Shown: positions 24,101 through 34,252, counted from the first letter of the stretch. The stretch: DNA of 64,000 bases from Branchiostoma floridae (GCF_000003815.2 NW_023365788.1:235207-299206), one strand, 5' to 3'. A program made the numbers and translations. The notes: generated from the letters alone by a model not told the origin.

Positions 24101-27100
24101 CTTGAAAATGTGCATAATTCATTATAAGTTTTAGTAATCTAATTGACCGTGCTACATTTTCTTAGAAATACAACATGCTGTTTGTTTGAGTCAGGTGACC
24201 TTATCAAAAACTTTGTTCCTGGTTGGTACTCTGCTATAGAAGCAAGGGCATCCATCCAAAATACGCATTGTCCCTGCACTGCCAAAAAGTAAAACAAGAT
24301 AAACAAGAAAAAGCATTTTTAAAAATGCTTCTTCTTATTTATCTTGTTTTACTTCCTCACAGAAAATTTATCTCCCAGAAAGAAAATTGTTTTGTCCCCA
24401 AGAAGTCTTGGAAAAATGTGCTTGTCAATGGCCGGGGCATGCAAATTTTTGCTTGTTCAGTTTTTGAGACGATTCGTTTTCTTACACTGCCAAGAAGCTA
24501 TTTCTTGTTTATCTTGATTTGCTTCCTCTCAGAAAGTTTATCTTCCAGGAAGAAAAAAAAATCTTGTATTTAAGAGTTGAATCTGGTTATAAGAAAACAA
24601 GAATTTCTAGAATTTTTTTCTTGCATTATAAGGAAAAAGTAGAACCTTTTGCTTAAATTTCCAGCAATTGTTTTGCACTTTTTTGTTTTGCTTGAATCTT
24701 ATTCTACATTTTCTTCCTCCAAGAATATATTTCTTCATATAAGAATTGTCCATGGGATAAGCAAAACAAGAAAAAAATAATTTTTGGCAGTGACTGCGAA
24801 CTAGCTAGGATCACCACAAATCATTACGTGGCCAACTATCGACCATGCCATAAGCAACATCTTTAAATATTCAATATGCATGATTTGCTGCTGAAGAAAA
24901 CTTGATTTCATACCTCCTATTAGTTGTGTAGGATCGAGTGTGTCTCCGTCATACACATACACGAAGTCATAGCCTTCCTCAACGTTAAAATCTGTGAACG
25001 TAAGTCTGACGACTTTGGGCGGGGTGACAGAGATCTTGTATGTGCAGTTACTATAGTTAGGGTAGTCGGCGGGGTAGTTTGGGCTGGTAAACGTCCCACT
25101 GTCAGACGTCAGGCTTACACCGCAACCTGATAAGAAAGAAAGAATGTCTTGACATGTTTTGTGAGCTATGTTCAGTATCAGGGTGAAGTGCACGAAGTTA
25201 TGGAGTACGAAGTTGTGCGAAGTTACAATCGTTTTCTACTGGCTTTGATGCTATATTAGGAGTCACAAATGACATCAAATAACTATTAGATGACGTAATC
25301 TAACTTCAGAGAGTAGGCAGGATAGGGTGACATGTGTACAAAGTTGTCCGAAGTTATGCAAAGTTACATTACGTCATCGAACTTCGTACAGTATATTGCA
25401 ATATATTTGTTTAAAAAAACTGGAGCTATATACGTGACGTTTTTCCTAAATTCACGTCACAAGGGAGGTAAGAAAAGCGACGTTCGACCTATTACAGACA
25501 CGTCACAGGCTACGTGCGGCATACTCTTTATCAATAACTTAGTTAACGATTTAGTGAGTGATGACTGAGTCATCGTTAACTTTGCAAAACTAAGTTATTG
25601 ATAAAAAGACGTTACGTATGCCGCACATAAGTGTGACGTTTCTGTAATGCGTAGGAGGTCATCATGTATTTTACGCCCCATGTGACGTGAATTTAGATAA
25701 AACGTTACGTAAATAGCTCCCGTATTTTGTAAACCAAATATATTGCCATATTACGTACGTAACGTACGAACACACATGCACGTAACCTATCAGTACGTGA
25801 CATATTGGCCATCAAAAACGCTTTAGTTTCTTTTATTCATGGTACCTTTAAAAGATTGAAATGTCGAGGTGCAGATGTAGTAAAGATGAGAGGAGATCAT
25901 AACACAGACCTAAAGGTTACATAATCTGGCGCAAGCCGTCGCCAGGCACGTCCATAGAAAAATTGAAATATTGACCATCTGAAACTTCATTTCCTGTACT
26001 TCAGGGGCACATTTTGCTTGTATTTTTAACCCTATTCAGACCGGGCTTTTTTGGTCATCCCTGGACCGGGGGGGGGCTTTTGAGGCCCTCCACTTCTAAG
26101 TCCTATAACTCTTGAACGACGTGCCGTAGGGCCACCAAATTTTCAGGACATAATTTCGATATAATATCTGACAAGTATTTGACGTTTGACGTTACGTTGA
26201 CGTAAGATGACGTAATTATGACGTCATCAATTTGATTACATTGGCCAAACCCATGAAAAATGGGTATTCTCAGAAAACTTCAAGTTATGCTACAAAAATG
26301 TAACAACAAGTGCAGATAACAGAATAGTAATATTTATTACGACTTGCGTTGCCAATAGCAACATCAATGGCGTCAATATGACGTCATAAAATGACGTCAT
26401 GCACATCTAAGATACGAGTTGGGCTCCGCCATATTATATCCACCACCTTGAATTTTTAAAAATACTTTTTTTGCAACAAATAATCACAAAGGGCAATGGA
26501 AATAGACTAAATTCATTCAATTAGATGGTTTTTGATGAAAAAATACCAGGTAGTTACAAATTTTAAGGGATAATTAGCTTGTTATTATTGATTTGGCCAT
26601 TCGGTCCGCCATCTTGGATTTTGGGCTGATGACGTCATCAAATTAGCATATTTTATGCATATATAATTATGAAAGATTTGCTGAATAATATAAGATTTTA
26701 TTTATGTAACAAAATTGCAGTAATATAGCAAATAAATGTGAAAAATACATAGTTAGAACCAAAAATGGTGATTTTTGGCAAAACTGCCTGTCAACAAACG
26801 GTTGCCATGGCAACAAGAAAAAATGAAAAATTTGTCAAACTTGGCAAAATTGTTGCCAACAATATTTTAGGAAAACTCACTAAATTTGGTGGCTCTAGCG
26901 TAAGCCGTTCTGGCGTTATAGGACATCGAAGTTAGCGCGGGCCTCAAAAGCCCCCCCCCGGTCTGAATAGGGTTAAGGCCCCTTAGGCAATTTTTTTTCA
27001 ATGGCCCTCCCCCTGACTCAAGACATGTTTCGATGGCCGTTCTCCCAGGCCAAAAATATGATTGTTGAATGTGAGATTGCTAACTATAAAAATCAGTGTT

Positions 27101-27748
27101 CGTTCGTTTATTATATTTGTGCAGCCCTAAAAGTCACTGTTGATTCGTTGGTTACTTTTGCACAGAAATGGCTCTAAAATGCACCAGAGAGCCTGTTTAT
27201 TTTAAAAAGTTCTCGGAGGAGGCCCCCCAAACCCCCCAACGAGAGGGGGGAAACACCCCTCTCGTGCTCTCCCCCCGCGCCACGACCTGAGGTGCAACAG
27301 CAGATGCCCCCCCCCCCCTTTGAAAAATCCTGGATCCGCCCCTGACATATGCTTGTATGTTGTGATTTTAGTCGATTTGATTGGATTTATTGGAATTTGC
27401 AAACAATGCAATACAGGTGGGAGATAGGCAGCGGCATGTGGCTGTTATAACCAATACATGAATACATAGGCAACATGTAACATTAATATTTAAAAAAAAA
27501 ACATAAACTGTTCTGATTTGAAAACCATCACACGAGTTTAAAATACATTTTGGGGCATTAGAATGGAATAAAGGCCTTACCAAATATACCATCCTCATAC
27601 CAGGACACTAAACAAGAAAAAAATCACAAAGTGCAGAGACAAAGATAAGTAAAGTTTACAACACTGTAATTTACTTACCTGGCTGGGAGGAAACGCCATT
27701 AGACAACAGACAGCAAGCGACCATACCGATCCATGCTAGCGGCCACAT
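14726..27748 (-). CDS. Gene A: CUB-LDLa-Frizzled-kringle-sushi Cys-loop (nicotinic-type) receptor subunit
   Basis: Fifteen exons, all GT-AG: 27748-27679, 25126-24914, 23499-23371, 22840-22715, 22463-22247, 21852-21701, 21598-21377, 19633-19433, 18631-18516, 18136-18092, 17642-17533, 17122-16941, 16518-16180, 15768-15636, 15125-14726. They total 2655 bases, giving 884 residues and a TAA stop. Domain order: signal peptide 1-23; CUB about 25-137; LDLa 142-179; Frizzled-type CRD with ten cysteines about 181-298; six-cysteine kringle about 305-376; four-cysteine sushi about 379-442; nicotinic-type ligand-binding domain from 445, with Cys-loop C568-C582 (13 residues between); TM1 about 653-671, TM2 about 677-697, TM3 about 709-731, cytoplasmic loop, TM4 about 857-877, and a short extracellular tail. 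It should be a secreted-path plasma-membrane subunit of a pentameric, probably cation-conducting channel with a very large extracellular head. Loop A Tyr, loop B Trp and the loop C Cys pair of acetylcholine receptors are absent; the loop D Trp is kept. Ligand unknown. I know no standard gene name for this architecture. Confidence 0.9.
15636..15768 (-). CDS. Gene A exon 14: TM3 and post-TM3 motif
   Basis: 133-bp exon, phase 1 to 2. The hydrophobic TM3 ([15 protein letters not shown]) is followed by [18 protein letters not shown], the conserved P-x-W-V-R segment that follows TM3 in nicotinic receptors. Confidence 0.92.
16180..16518 (-). CDS. Gene A exon 13: loop F/C region, TM1 and TM2
   Basis: 339-bp phase 1-1 exon. 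It encodes [10 protein letters not shown] (end of the binding domain), the TM1 start with the conserved Pro-Cys ([10 protein letters not shown]), the TM1-TM2 linker IDKGDRIG and the TM2 pore helix [12 protein letters not shown]. Bases 16188-16377 are identical to 40482-40671 in gene B. Confidence 0.93.
16560..16930. other. Intron 12 of gene A with an unexplained GC-rich stretch
   Basis: Bases 16620-16850 are GC-rich and unlike the surrounding AT-rich introns. They contain CCGAGGGATGTCCCTCGG, a perfect 18-base palindrome, near 16753. It looks like an inserted element, because the matching intron of gene B has a TG microsatellite instead. No reading frame of interest. Confidence 0.4.
16941..17122 (-). 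CDS. Gene A exon 12: Cys-loop exon
   Basis: 182-bp exon, phase 2 to 1. It contains the signature Cys-loop [15 protein letters not shown], with the L-D-P-F-x-F-P core and D of the family. It is followed by [10 protein letters not shown], which lacks the Trp expected seven residues after the second Cys in acetylcholine-binding subunits. Confidence 0.94.
17422..17438. repeat. Poly-G tract in gene A intron 11
   Basis: A run of about 17 G on the plus strand. The same intron holds TTTATTG...TACAATGTATGGCAAC (17158-17200), which matches the corresponding intron of gene B (41686-41724). Confidence 0.8.
17533..17642 (-). CDS. Gene A exon 11: 110-bp nicotinic-type binding-domain exon
   Basis: Exactly 110 bp, phase 0 to 2, as in vertebrate nicotinic subunit exon 4. 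It encodes TWKDNRLEW (loop D Trp followed by W-x-D-x-x-L-x-W) and YGGLDH, then [11 protein letters not shown], where the usual W-x-P-D...Y has become W-x-P-T...E. Confidence 0.92.
18092..18136 (-). CDS. Gene A exon 10: 45-bp nicotinic-type exon
   Basis: Exactly 45 bp, phase 0-0, as in nicotinic subunit exon 3. It encodes [15 protein letters not shown], matching the family DEKNQ...T...W/Y segment. Acceptor TTTCAG, donor GTAAGTG. Too small to be found by open-frame length. Confidence 0.92.
18369..18394. repeat. CA microsatellite in gene A intron 9
   Basis: About 26 bp of CA repeats between the first two channel exons of gene A. Confidence 0.95.
18516..18631 (-). CDS. Gene A exon 9: start of Cys-loop receptor ligand-binding domain
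   Basis: 116-bp exon, phase 1 to 0. It encodes [20 protein letters not shown] then [19 protein letters not shown], corresponding to the N-terminal helix (L...Y...V.P) and first strands of nicotinic subunits. It joins directly to the sushi domain with no linker exon. Confidence 0.88.
19059..19227. repeat. Long inverted repeat in gene A intron 8 (76-bp arms)
   Basis: Left arm 19059-19134 (AATCTCCAAGCAGATTCC...) pairs with right arm 19152-19227 (...GGAATCTGCTTGGAGATT) across a 17-base loop. There are about four mismatches in 76 positions. It would form a strong hairpin in the gene A pre-mRNA. Confidence 0.92.
19433..19633 (-). CDS. Gene A exon 8: sushi/CCP domain
   Basis: 201-bp phase 1-1 exon encoding one complement control protein module. 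The four cysteines lie in [23 protein letters not shown] and KPACEG. The Y-x-C-N-x-G-Y pattern and the Trp before the last Cys are diagnostic. Confidence 0.92.
20465..21180 (-). pseudogene. Non-LTR retrotransposon remnant, C-terminal Cys-His motif region
   Basis: Minus-strand frame 21159-20575 is interrupted by one in-frame TAG at 20958-20956. It encodes [15 protein letters not shown], then after the stop [20 protein letters not shown] and [18 protein letters not shown], a C-x2-C-x8-H-x4-C motif common at the C-terminus of LINE-type polyproteins in marine invertebrates. A minus-strand AATAAA (20466-20472) marks the 3' end. It lies inside gene A intron 7 on the same strand as the gene. Confidence 0.75.
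21377..21598 (-). CDS. Gene A exon 7: kringle domain
   Basis: 222-bp phase 1-1 exon. Six cysteines in kringle spacing: [39 protein letters not shown]. The CRNPD...PWC signature is clear. No lysine-binding DxD/E site is obvious. Confidence 0.95.
21701..21852 (-). CDS. Gene A exon 6: Frizzled CRD, second part
   Basis: 152-bp exon, phase 2 to 1. It carries cysteines 6-10 of the Frizzled-type domain ([21 protein letters not shown]). R-x-W-C-E is typical of the ROR/MuSK/Frizzled cysteine-rich fold. Confidence 0.92.
22008..22107. other. Assembly gap of 100 N
   Basis: A run of exactly 100 N in the intron between the two Frizzled exons of gene A. The round length suggests an estimated gap. No exon appears to be lost, because the flanking exons join in phase 2 and align with gene B. 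Confidence 0.98.
22247..22463 (-). CDS. Gene A exon 5: Frizzled CRD, first part
   Basis: 217-bp exon, phase 1 to 2. It carries cysteines 1-5 of the Frizzled domain: [46 protein letters not shown] matches the N/H-x-x-G-x-x-x conserved segment of the fold. Confidence 0.92.
22715..22840 (-). CDS. Gene A exon 4: LDL-receptor class A repeat
   Basis: 126-bp phase 1-1 exon. Six-cysteine LDLa with a full acidic cluster [13 protein letters not shown], likely calcium-binding. It differs from genes B and C at the NDG positions (RDR there). Confidence 0.92.
23371..23499 (-). CDS. Gene A exon 3: CUB domain, second half
   Basis: 129-bp phase 1-1 exon encoding [18 protein letters not shown] and [12 protein letters not shown]. 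Acceptor TCCTTCAG, donor GTACTA. Confidence 0.9.
24277..24792. mobile_element. About 516-bp MITE with CACTGCCAAAAA termini
   Basis: It starts CACTGCCAAAAAGT and ends TTTTTGGCAGTG. An internal palindrome at 24287-24353 (AAGTAAAACAAGATAAACAA and its complement) and a second internal CACTGCCAAGAAG at 24486 suggest a nested or duplicated end. It sits in gene A intron 2. No coding capacity. A target duplication is not clear. Confidence 0.65.
24914..25126 (-). CDS. Gene A exon 2: CUB domain, first half
   Basis: 213-bp phase 1-1 exon encoding [28 protein letters not shown] and [10 protein letters not shown]. The cysteines and D/E positions are those of CUB domains. Confidence 0.92.
25386..25749. 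mobile_element. Foldback element, about 180-bp imperfect arms, in gene A intron 1
   Basis: Left arm text ATATATTTGTTTAAAAAAAC, CACGTCAC, ATTACAGACACGTCAC, TGCGGCATAC and TATCAATAACTTAGTTAACG reappears as the complement in reverse order up to CCAAATATATTGCCATAT. The two arms nearly meet around 25565. No coding capacity. Confidence 0.75.
26026..26976. mobile_element. About 940-bp non-autonomous piggyBac-like element with TTAA target
   Basis: TTAA at 26026-26029 and 26973-26976 flanks inverted ends CCCTATTCAGACCGGG. The subterminal GGGCTTTTGAGGCCC and CCTATAAC...GAACG are also mirrored, giving inverted repeats of roughly 90 bp. TTAA duplication with CCC termini is the piggyBac pattern (family knowledge). 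The interior lacks a transposase. It lies in gene A intron 1. Confidence 0.8.
27679..27748 (-). CDS. Gene A exon 1: signal peptide and start codon
   Basis: It begins ATGTGGCCGCTAGCATGG and encodes [21 protein letters not shown] hydrophobic core with small residues before the likely cleavage site fits a secretory signal. Donor GTAAGTAA, phase 1. Confidence 0.88.
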
Positions 27749-30700
27749 GGTGTGTACTGGGTATTTGCAATAGAAATATCATGTCAATAGATTTGTCTGA
27801 ACAGCCTTCAGCCCTGGTGTGAATATCAATTTTCAACAAAAGGTTTTGTATTACTATATTGCCTTCAACAAAAGAGATTTTGAACGAGAGTTTCACCATC
27901 TAATACCTTCACCAAAGTTACAACACTTATTCTTTACACCAACAGGTATCTACTCGTTTCACTAAATATCGACTACCGCATGTATAGAACAACACGAGAT
28001 ATGAAAAAAACACACTGAAGATCCTCTGTAGTACCATATGCATAAAAGTATGGGCAGCTAGGGGAAAATTATCAAACTTGACCTTCTACTAACCTACCAA
28101 ATTTCAATGCTTCTAGTTCGTGTTATGCTGTTCACACACAAAAAAATATAAAAATATAACGTTACACAAAAAGACACACACACATACGCACACAAACACA
28201 AAAACACCAAAATCATAACCTTCCAGGCAAAGGTGATCATATGTACATCCGTAACTCTTGAGTTTTGTAAAATGTTCAGACTTCTCAACGCAAGAAAATT
28301 ACAATTGTCCCAACGTGTGAACTTTTTAACTTTGGTCGTTAAGTAGGACGATAGCTACGTGGCTTATTTTGCATTGTGTTCTGCTGGTGCGTACGTGCAT
28401 TCAAAATGCTCAGTCTGCCCTCAAGGTCGGCGCCAATCACTGACTCACAGATAATTACAGCAGAGGTCTCTAAGGGTTACACGTGAGGTCTCTGTTAGAG
28501 ACAACCATACTAGATAAAATTCGCCCGGTGGGGACGTGAACCTGTTGGACAGGGTCTTTACTGAAAGCACGCGTGGCCTTTCGACCTCACTTTATCTCTA
28601 CAAAATCTAGAATATTCCATGCCTTTTACAACACAAAGTTTTCTTCTAATTTCACGGTTTGTCAGTTGAAACGCCGCAATCAGGAAGCAATAACTAAAAG
28701 AAATAATTCTAAGCATGCTTAACGTTGAGTAACCATACCTTTGGATTGGGTAATAAAGCGTTAACATTTCAAATCCTACAAGCCTTTCTTTTTCATCGCA
28801 TTTACAAGAAATCTCTGACGTCGACACCACAGTTCACCGGGTTCTTTCATTTGAAAGCCACACTTTGAACATATTTTCTTCAAACCCGAAATGTTTATAG
28901 AAGAGTTGTTATACTCCAGGGGATAACTTTTAAGTCGTATATCTTTCGTAGTGTAAGTTACACCCCGAGGCGTTCTTGCCACGCATACAGAATTGTCTTA
29001 AAGTACAGGATAGTATATCACAGAATAGTCCTAGCTAAACGACAACGCCCATCAAAGTGAGAAAACAACTGAAATTGCTCACTACATATTATCATAAACA
29101 TAGTTAGAGTGCGTTTTAGCCGGGCACATCTTGCGCAGAAATTGACTTATGACAGCACTGGAAATATTCAGGGACAGACTCTTTCTGGCTTTAGTGGATA
29201 TCTGTTAATAATGTAATTTCAGCAAATAATCCCAAATTAAAGTAGTTACCATGAAACCTGTCATGGTTTCATTTATTTATTTATTCAAACTTGTTTTCCC
29301 ATAGAGTGACTACTGGTTAATCTAAAACTTGCCTCAATGAACAAAGGCCGTACTACTAGACGACGATCGCGCTGCGCTCTCACTGCGACCTAAATAGGAT
29401 TTGTGTAACCTTTGATTGCATAATGCATATCATACAGCTTGTAAAAGTATGGCTGAGAAGACAGCAAAACACACAAAGTGTAAAAAAATCGTTTTTTAAA
29501 ATAATTCTTTGAGCAATCTGTCAAATTTTATGTCGCAGAGAGAGCGCAGCGAGAGTGCCGTCCTTTTGAAAAGGGGTATAACTTAAGGAAGGGAGGGCGT
29601 AGCTTATATTCACCTTTACACCAGGAAGGTGGTGCTCTCAATGTGCCCTTTCTGCGCAGAATTTTTAAAATTTGACAAACGAATTTTTTTAAATTTGACA
29701 AACGGATTTTTAGAATTTGACAAATTGCTAAAATTCCCAGTCACAATTTGTATGATATACCACTGACTATGAAATCGAAGGTTACGCACATTCATTTTAG
29801 GTCGCAGTTGAAGAGGGGAGTATTAAAAGGGTAGTACAGAAAAAGAGAGACAAACTAGCATTTTACCTGTTGTTGGTCTGACGAATGGTGGCCAAACCCC
29901 CCAGGGGCCTCTAGCTCGTCTTCTGTTAAACTCCAACCTCAGACGACCACTGCTGTGCCACGACAATGCCCCTTTCTTGTAGTCAGGCGGCTGAACTCGT
30001 GCAGAAAAAGATGAGTCACTTGATCAACATGATATACCATTGATTTTGTGGATTTTGTTAGGCCACTTCACACGAGAGGCGAAATGAGCCGGGATGCCGT
30101 CTGATGAAAAGTTCTTTGTATATTCCTCGGTATTCGTGGTGCATTTTAGACATTCCCACTGCATTCCAAAACAGACGGAGGTAATACCCCCCTTCCACCA
30201 GGACAACATATCCTTCAACGAATTCTATAGTAAAGAAATGGATCTATTTTACACTCTGTGTGTTTTGTTGTCTTCTCAGTCACACTTTTACATTTTGTAT
30301 AATGTAGTGGAAAGGGGGCCTAATGAATGGGGCATTAAGTACTACAATCATTCATTCAATCGATCACACTGCTCGTGTAGAAAAAAAAGAAATGGTTAAG
30401 AGTGGTCATAAATTCTGTACATTGTCTAGAAATGGTATTTTTACTTTTACCGAAAGCTTTCGTGAGACATGATTAGCCATCGCGAGTGACACATGTTTCT
30501 CAATATTCCCTCTACTTTAAGAGGTACGTTGTTATAGTTTGTCCCAGATCATGATTCACCTTGGTTACTGGCAGCCCTACGGCTTTAAATGGCCAAATTA
30601 TCCAATTCCCACTTTTTAAAACATGAACGTATTGTGAAACACTAACTTAAGCCTTATATAGCAACAAAATCGAGCCTTGGAGATTAACAAAGAAATGTTG

Positions 30701-31069
30701 TATTTAAGGGGAAAATGGATTTACATGCCTTTTAAGGACATTATTACAGACATTATCTTTTTGCTGTCTGAGTTTCTTGAATTTTGCGTTTTGCTGGTAG
30801 AAAACTACTGAAGAGCTAGCATAGTATCCAGATACATAATACTTAGTAGTTGTTTTATATCATATCTTGAGTGATTTTTGAAACGTTATTCATGATCAGC
30901 AGAAACACGATCATTTTTTTTAGTTTGTGCCAGTTGGTCTTAGTAGTTCTTCTTGTGTGACATGATTTGCAAGCGGCAATAGAAAAATGGCAACCTTTTG
31001 AATTTTTGACAAAATTCTGAATATTTCCTCAAAATACTGATACTGTGTGTTGAGATAAAAATGGGTAAA
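27749..31069. other. Upstream region of gene A, no gene seen
   Basis: The first 100 bases match the 5' flanks of genes B and C. Beyond that come degenerate repeats. 28418-28580 resembles 4010-4190 upstream of gene C, and 29865-30010 resembles 6920-7020 and 8730-8880. A possible transposon tail with CACACACATACGCACAC is at 28125-28230. No promoter motif could be assigned with confidence. Confidence 0.55.
29351..29583. mobile_element. About 230-bp MITE, best-preserved copy of the GCGCTGCGCTCTC family
   Basis: The left end ATCGCGCTGCGCTCTCACTG continues CGACCTAAA. The right end is TTATGTCGCAGAGAGAGCGC followed by AGCGAGAGTGCCGTCC. The two ends are inverted over about 35 bp. Other copies are listed under 4842-5046. 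Confidence 0.7.
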
Positions 31070-33010
31070 AAAGGGAAAAGCCTTTAAAATGCTCTTTCTG
31101 CTTCCAAATTCGGCACAATTATTACTGTTTGACTCACGTACAGATACAACCAGTGGATATCTTTGGATGCCATAACCCCCATAATGCAAAGATAGGCAAA
31201 TATATCAAAGACTGCTTTGTTATTAGAAAGAGTAATGAATCTCATGTATAGCCCAACTCGATTGTAACACTATATCAAAGACTAATGTGTCAGCCCTTCT
31301 TGTTACGTTAATTAGGATATTAAGTGTTATTCTCTACACCTATTTTGTACTTTGTGTAACAGTCGTTGCCATACTTTGTAACATGTACAAATGTCGAGCA
31401 ATAAAGTTCTATCTATATTAGATCTTTGTGAATTACATCATAAGCACAATTAGACTATAAGGATCTTGTTAAACATGCCTTCCTTTGCATACATGTACAA
31501 AGCCAGCGTGACATTACGGTCGCATGGATCTCGAATTATATCTAATTACGGACGTCTGTCACATTGTATTTTTCAAGGTCACACTCTCTGCTGTTGATGC
31601 ATGAATCTTAGATTCTTTGCCTTGCATACCAGGGTGCTGAAAAGCATGAAAATCGGCAAAAATGCAAACTGTACACCCCGACCAGCAAAATATTTTGACA
31701 TGTTTTCTGCCCATGGTTCCGATTTCTATTCTTTCTAGTGACTTAGCGGGAACACAAAACACAGAATCAAAATACCCAACAGCACAAATGACCCCCCCCC
31801 CACCGAGCTAATAGACGCCGATCGCGCTGAGCTCTCAATGCGACCTTAAACGGATTTGTGTAGCGTTTGAAGTAAAATTGGGCATACCATACAAAATGTC
31901 AAAGTTTGGCCGAAAAGTCAACAAAACACACAAAGAGCAACATGATTCGTGTGTTGTGTGTGTGTACAATTCGGTAGAGGGAACAGTCAAGTTTACGCGG
32001 CGAGTATTACCGATGCCGCATATACAGTACTGCGTTTTAATAGGAGGAAGTAAAAGAAACCATGGCACCATGGAGTTACGTAATAAACTTATTATTGCGT
32101 TATTGTCATTTATCTTAGTTTTTTTACCCAGAACTAAATTAGACGATTAATTACAACACTGAAATATTATAACACGTATGGCTCACATTGTACCTTCCCA
32201 GGAACACTACATTTTCGGCTCCAGTGAACAAAAATCACGCACTATTGAGGGTAGTTATGGTTTAACAAAGATAGGATTTAAAAAGAATTGGTCCAACAAA
32301 CAACACACTACCAGCTTACCTTGTTCCAGTCTGGCCGCTGACAGCCAAACCCAAGAACTCTCTTCTGTGGAGTTCTTACCTCAAATGACGACACATTCAC
32401 CACAGTAGTGCCCCTATTCTGTACACAGGTGCCGGGCCTCGTGCAGAAATGATTGAGCCCTTCGGGCTAATCTTCGTCTATACCATTCGAGTTGAACCTG
32501 GTGTCACAGCGATCTCGCCCCCCTCCCATAGTGAATTTGCCCTCATGGCGAGAGTTATTTTAAAAAATCTTGTATTATACATCAATCTGAAACTGCAGTT
32601 TGTGATTTGCAACTTCTAAAATGTCTTGTAAACTTGGTTGGGGGGGGGGGTTGTTGGCGAAATCACTAGAACTTAGAAGGTGGAGCGAGGATGGGGGTGG
32701 GGCTGCGCCGGAGTGCGAGATCGCTGTGACACCGGTCGTACTTATGGTGTCATGATTGTGCTTGTCTTCGTATAAGTGGCTTTTATAAAATATTGTTGCC
32801 AAATGTCAATAAGTTTACATGGTTGTTTATGTATAGATGATACGAGTATGTACTATACAGATGTTGAACATGTCGTTTTTCTTCCCCTCCACCACACCAC
32901 CACAAGAATCAGGTCTGTCCCACCCGGTTTTCATCTTGGGTACGGACCATGTTACCCTGGGTGCAAAGAAATTCTTTTTTTTTCGGGGGAGGGGGTGTAA
33001 TGGCATTACC
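31070..33010. repeat. Segmental duplicate of 9390-12430
   Basis: Collinear with the block upstream of gene C, but shorter because it lacks the reverse transcriptase remnant and the ACCTCCATG element. It supports duplication of a gene-plus-flank unit. Confidence 0.65.
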
Positions 33011-33249
33011 GTCCAGAGGGGCAAAAATTGAAAAGAAAAGTATTCAAATTCTAAGTTGCTGTAAGGATAAGAGACACTGAAACTATTAGGGAGACCCCCG
33101 TGAGGTCAACAGGTGTGTGACCTTGCCAAGGGTTATAGGTCACACAGTCAAGGCTCGTAGGTAGTCAAGGCTGCTATTTAAAGGTAGCAGTACACAGTTT
33201 TAGGCCTATGGGATTACTATAGTTAAGGCGACTGACATCGACGTGTTAA

Positions 33250-33480
33250 GAATTATAGAAGGGTGCATTTAACAAGCACGCTAAACGAAAGTGTTTAAGC
33301 CGAGGGTGCATTCTACAAACAACTGAAGCTCAAGGAAAGTGGCATTTTTATAGCGTTGACTCACCGAGGCAGTCACCTGTAAATGTCACGCGCATTGATA
33401 CACCGAATGTGAAAACATCAGAATTCTATACCAACGATCTAAAACTCGACTCATTAGGCTACCTTATAGCAAAGTTTCTT
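33250..33480. repeat. Block shared with 60236-60400
   Basis: GGGTGCATTTA, GATACACCGAA, GTGAAAA and CTATATAGCAAAG-like text occurs in the same order at both places. The right-hand continuations (37200-37260 and 60770-60830) also match, bracketing the 40-bp satellite only in this copy. Confidence 0.55.
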
Positions 33481-33977
33481 TGCACTATTTTATTTTATGT
33501 TACCGTGTTTACAAACGCTTCGAGACTTCAGGCAAACTATATTTTACCCTTACGTTTATATCAAACTGTTCCTTTAACGATCATGGAAGAAAAGAGCTTT
33601 TTAAAGAAGCCACTAAATTCCTCCCCAATTTCTCCCATGTTTACGGACAAAAAGAAACCTACCCTACTTCTGACATCACAGAACCCACACATTCTAGAAA
33701 GAGTGGTATCCTTCGTCTTCCACTCTCCCAGGAAACGAAATCAAACCAAATAGTTGCAGTTTAGCTAAGCTTTTAGACTAGAGCAGACATATTCTACACT
33801 GTTCTACGCTATTTGTCTGTTTGATCCTTTTCATGTTACCTGCAATTAGGCAAGAATCTGTAATGGATTTTTATTGTCCGGTCATTGACCTCGGGGTCCA
33901 GTATAGATACAATCTTGGTTTGTGTTCTGTAGCAGAAGCAAGGGTATAGGGGCGGTATACCAAAACGGTGCTGAAAT
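33481..33977. other. Spacer, no feature seen
   Basis: Open frames of about 100 codons occur on the plus strand. They show no domain, no signal peptide and no splice context, and I treat them as chance. Confidence 0.5.
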
Positions 33978-34043
33978 ACTACTACTACTTCTACTACTAC
34001 AACTACAACTACTAGTACTACTACTATAACTACTACTACTAAA

Positions 34044-34087
<44 letters not shown>

Positions 34088-34221
34088 AACAACAACTACT
34101 ACTATAACTACACTACTACTACTACTATAACCACTAACTACTACTACTACAACTACTAGTTATACTACTACTACTACTACTACAACTGCTTCTACTTATA
34201 CAACTACTACTGCTACGTCTT

Positions 34222-34252
<31 letters not shown>

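Noticed and set aside
33409-33753. Plus-strand open frame of 114 codons with a hydrophobic segment
   Set aside because: No recognisable domain, no paralogue at the related 60.2 kb block, and no splice or start context.
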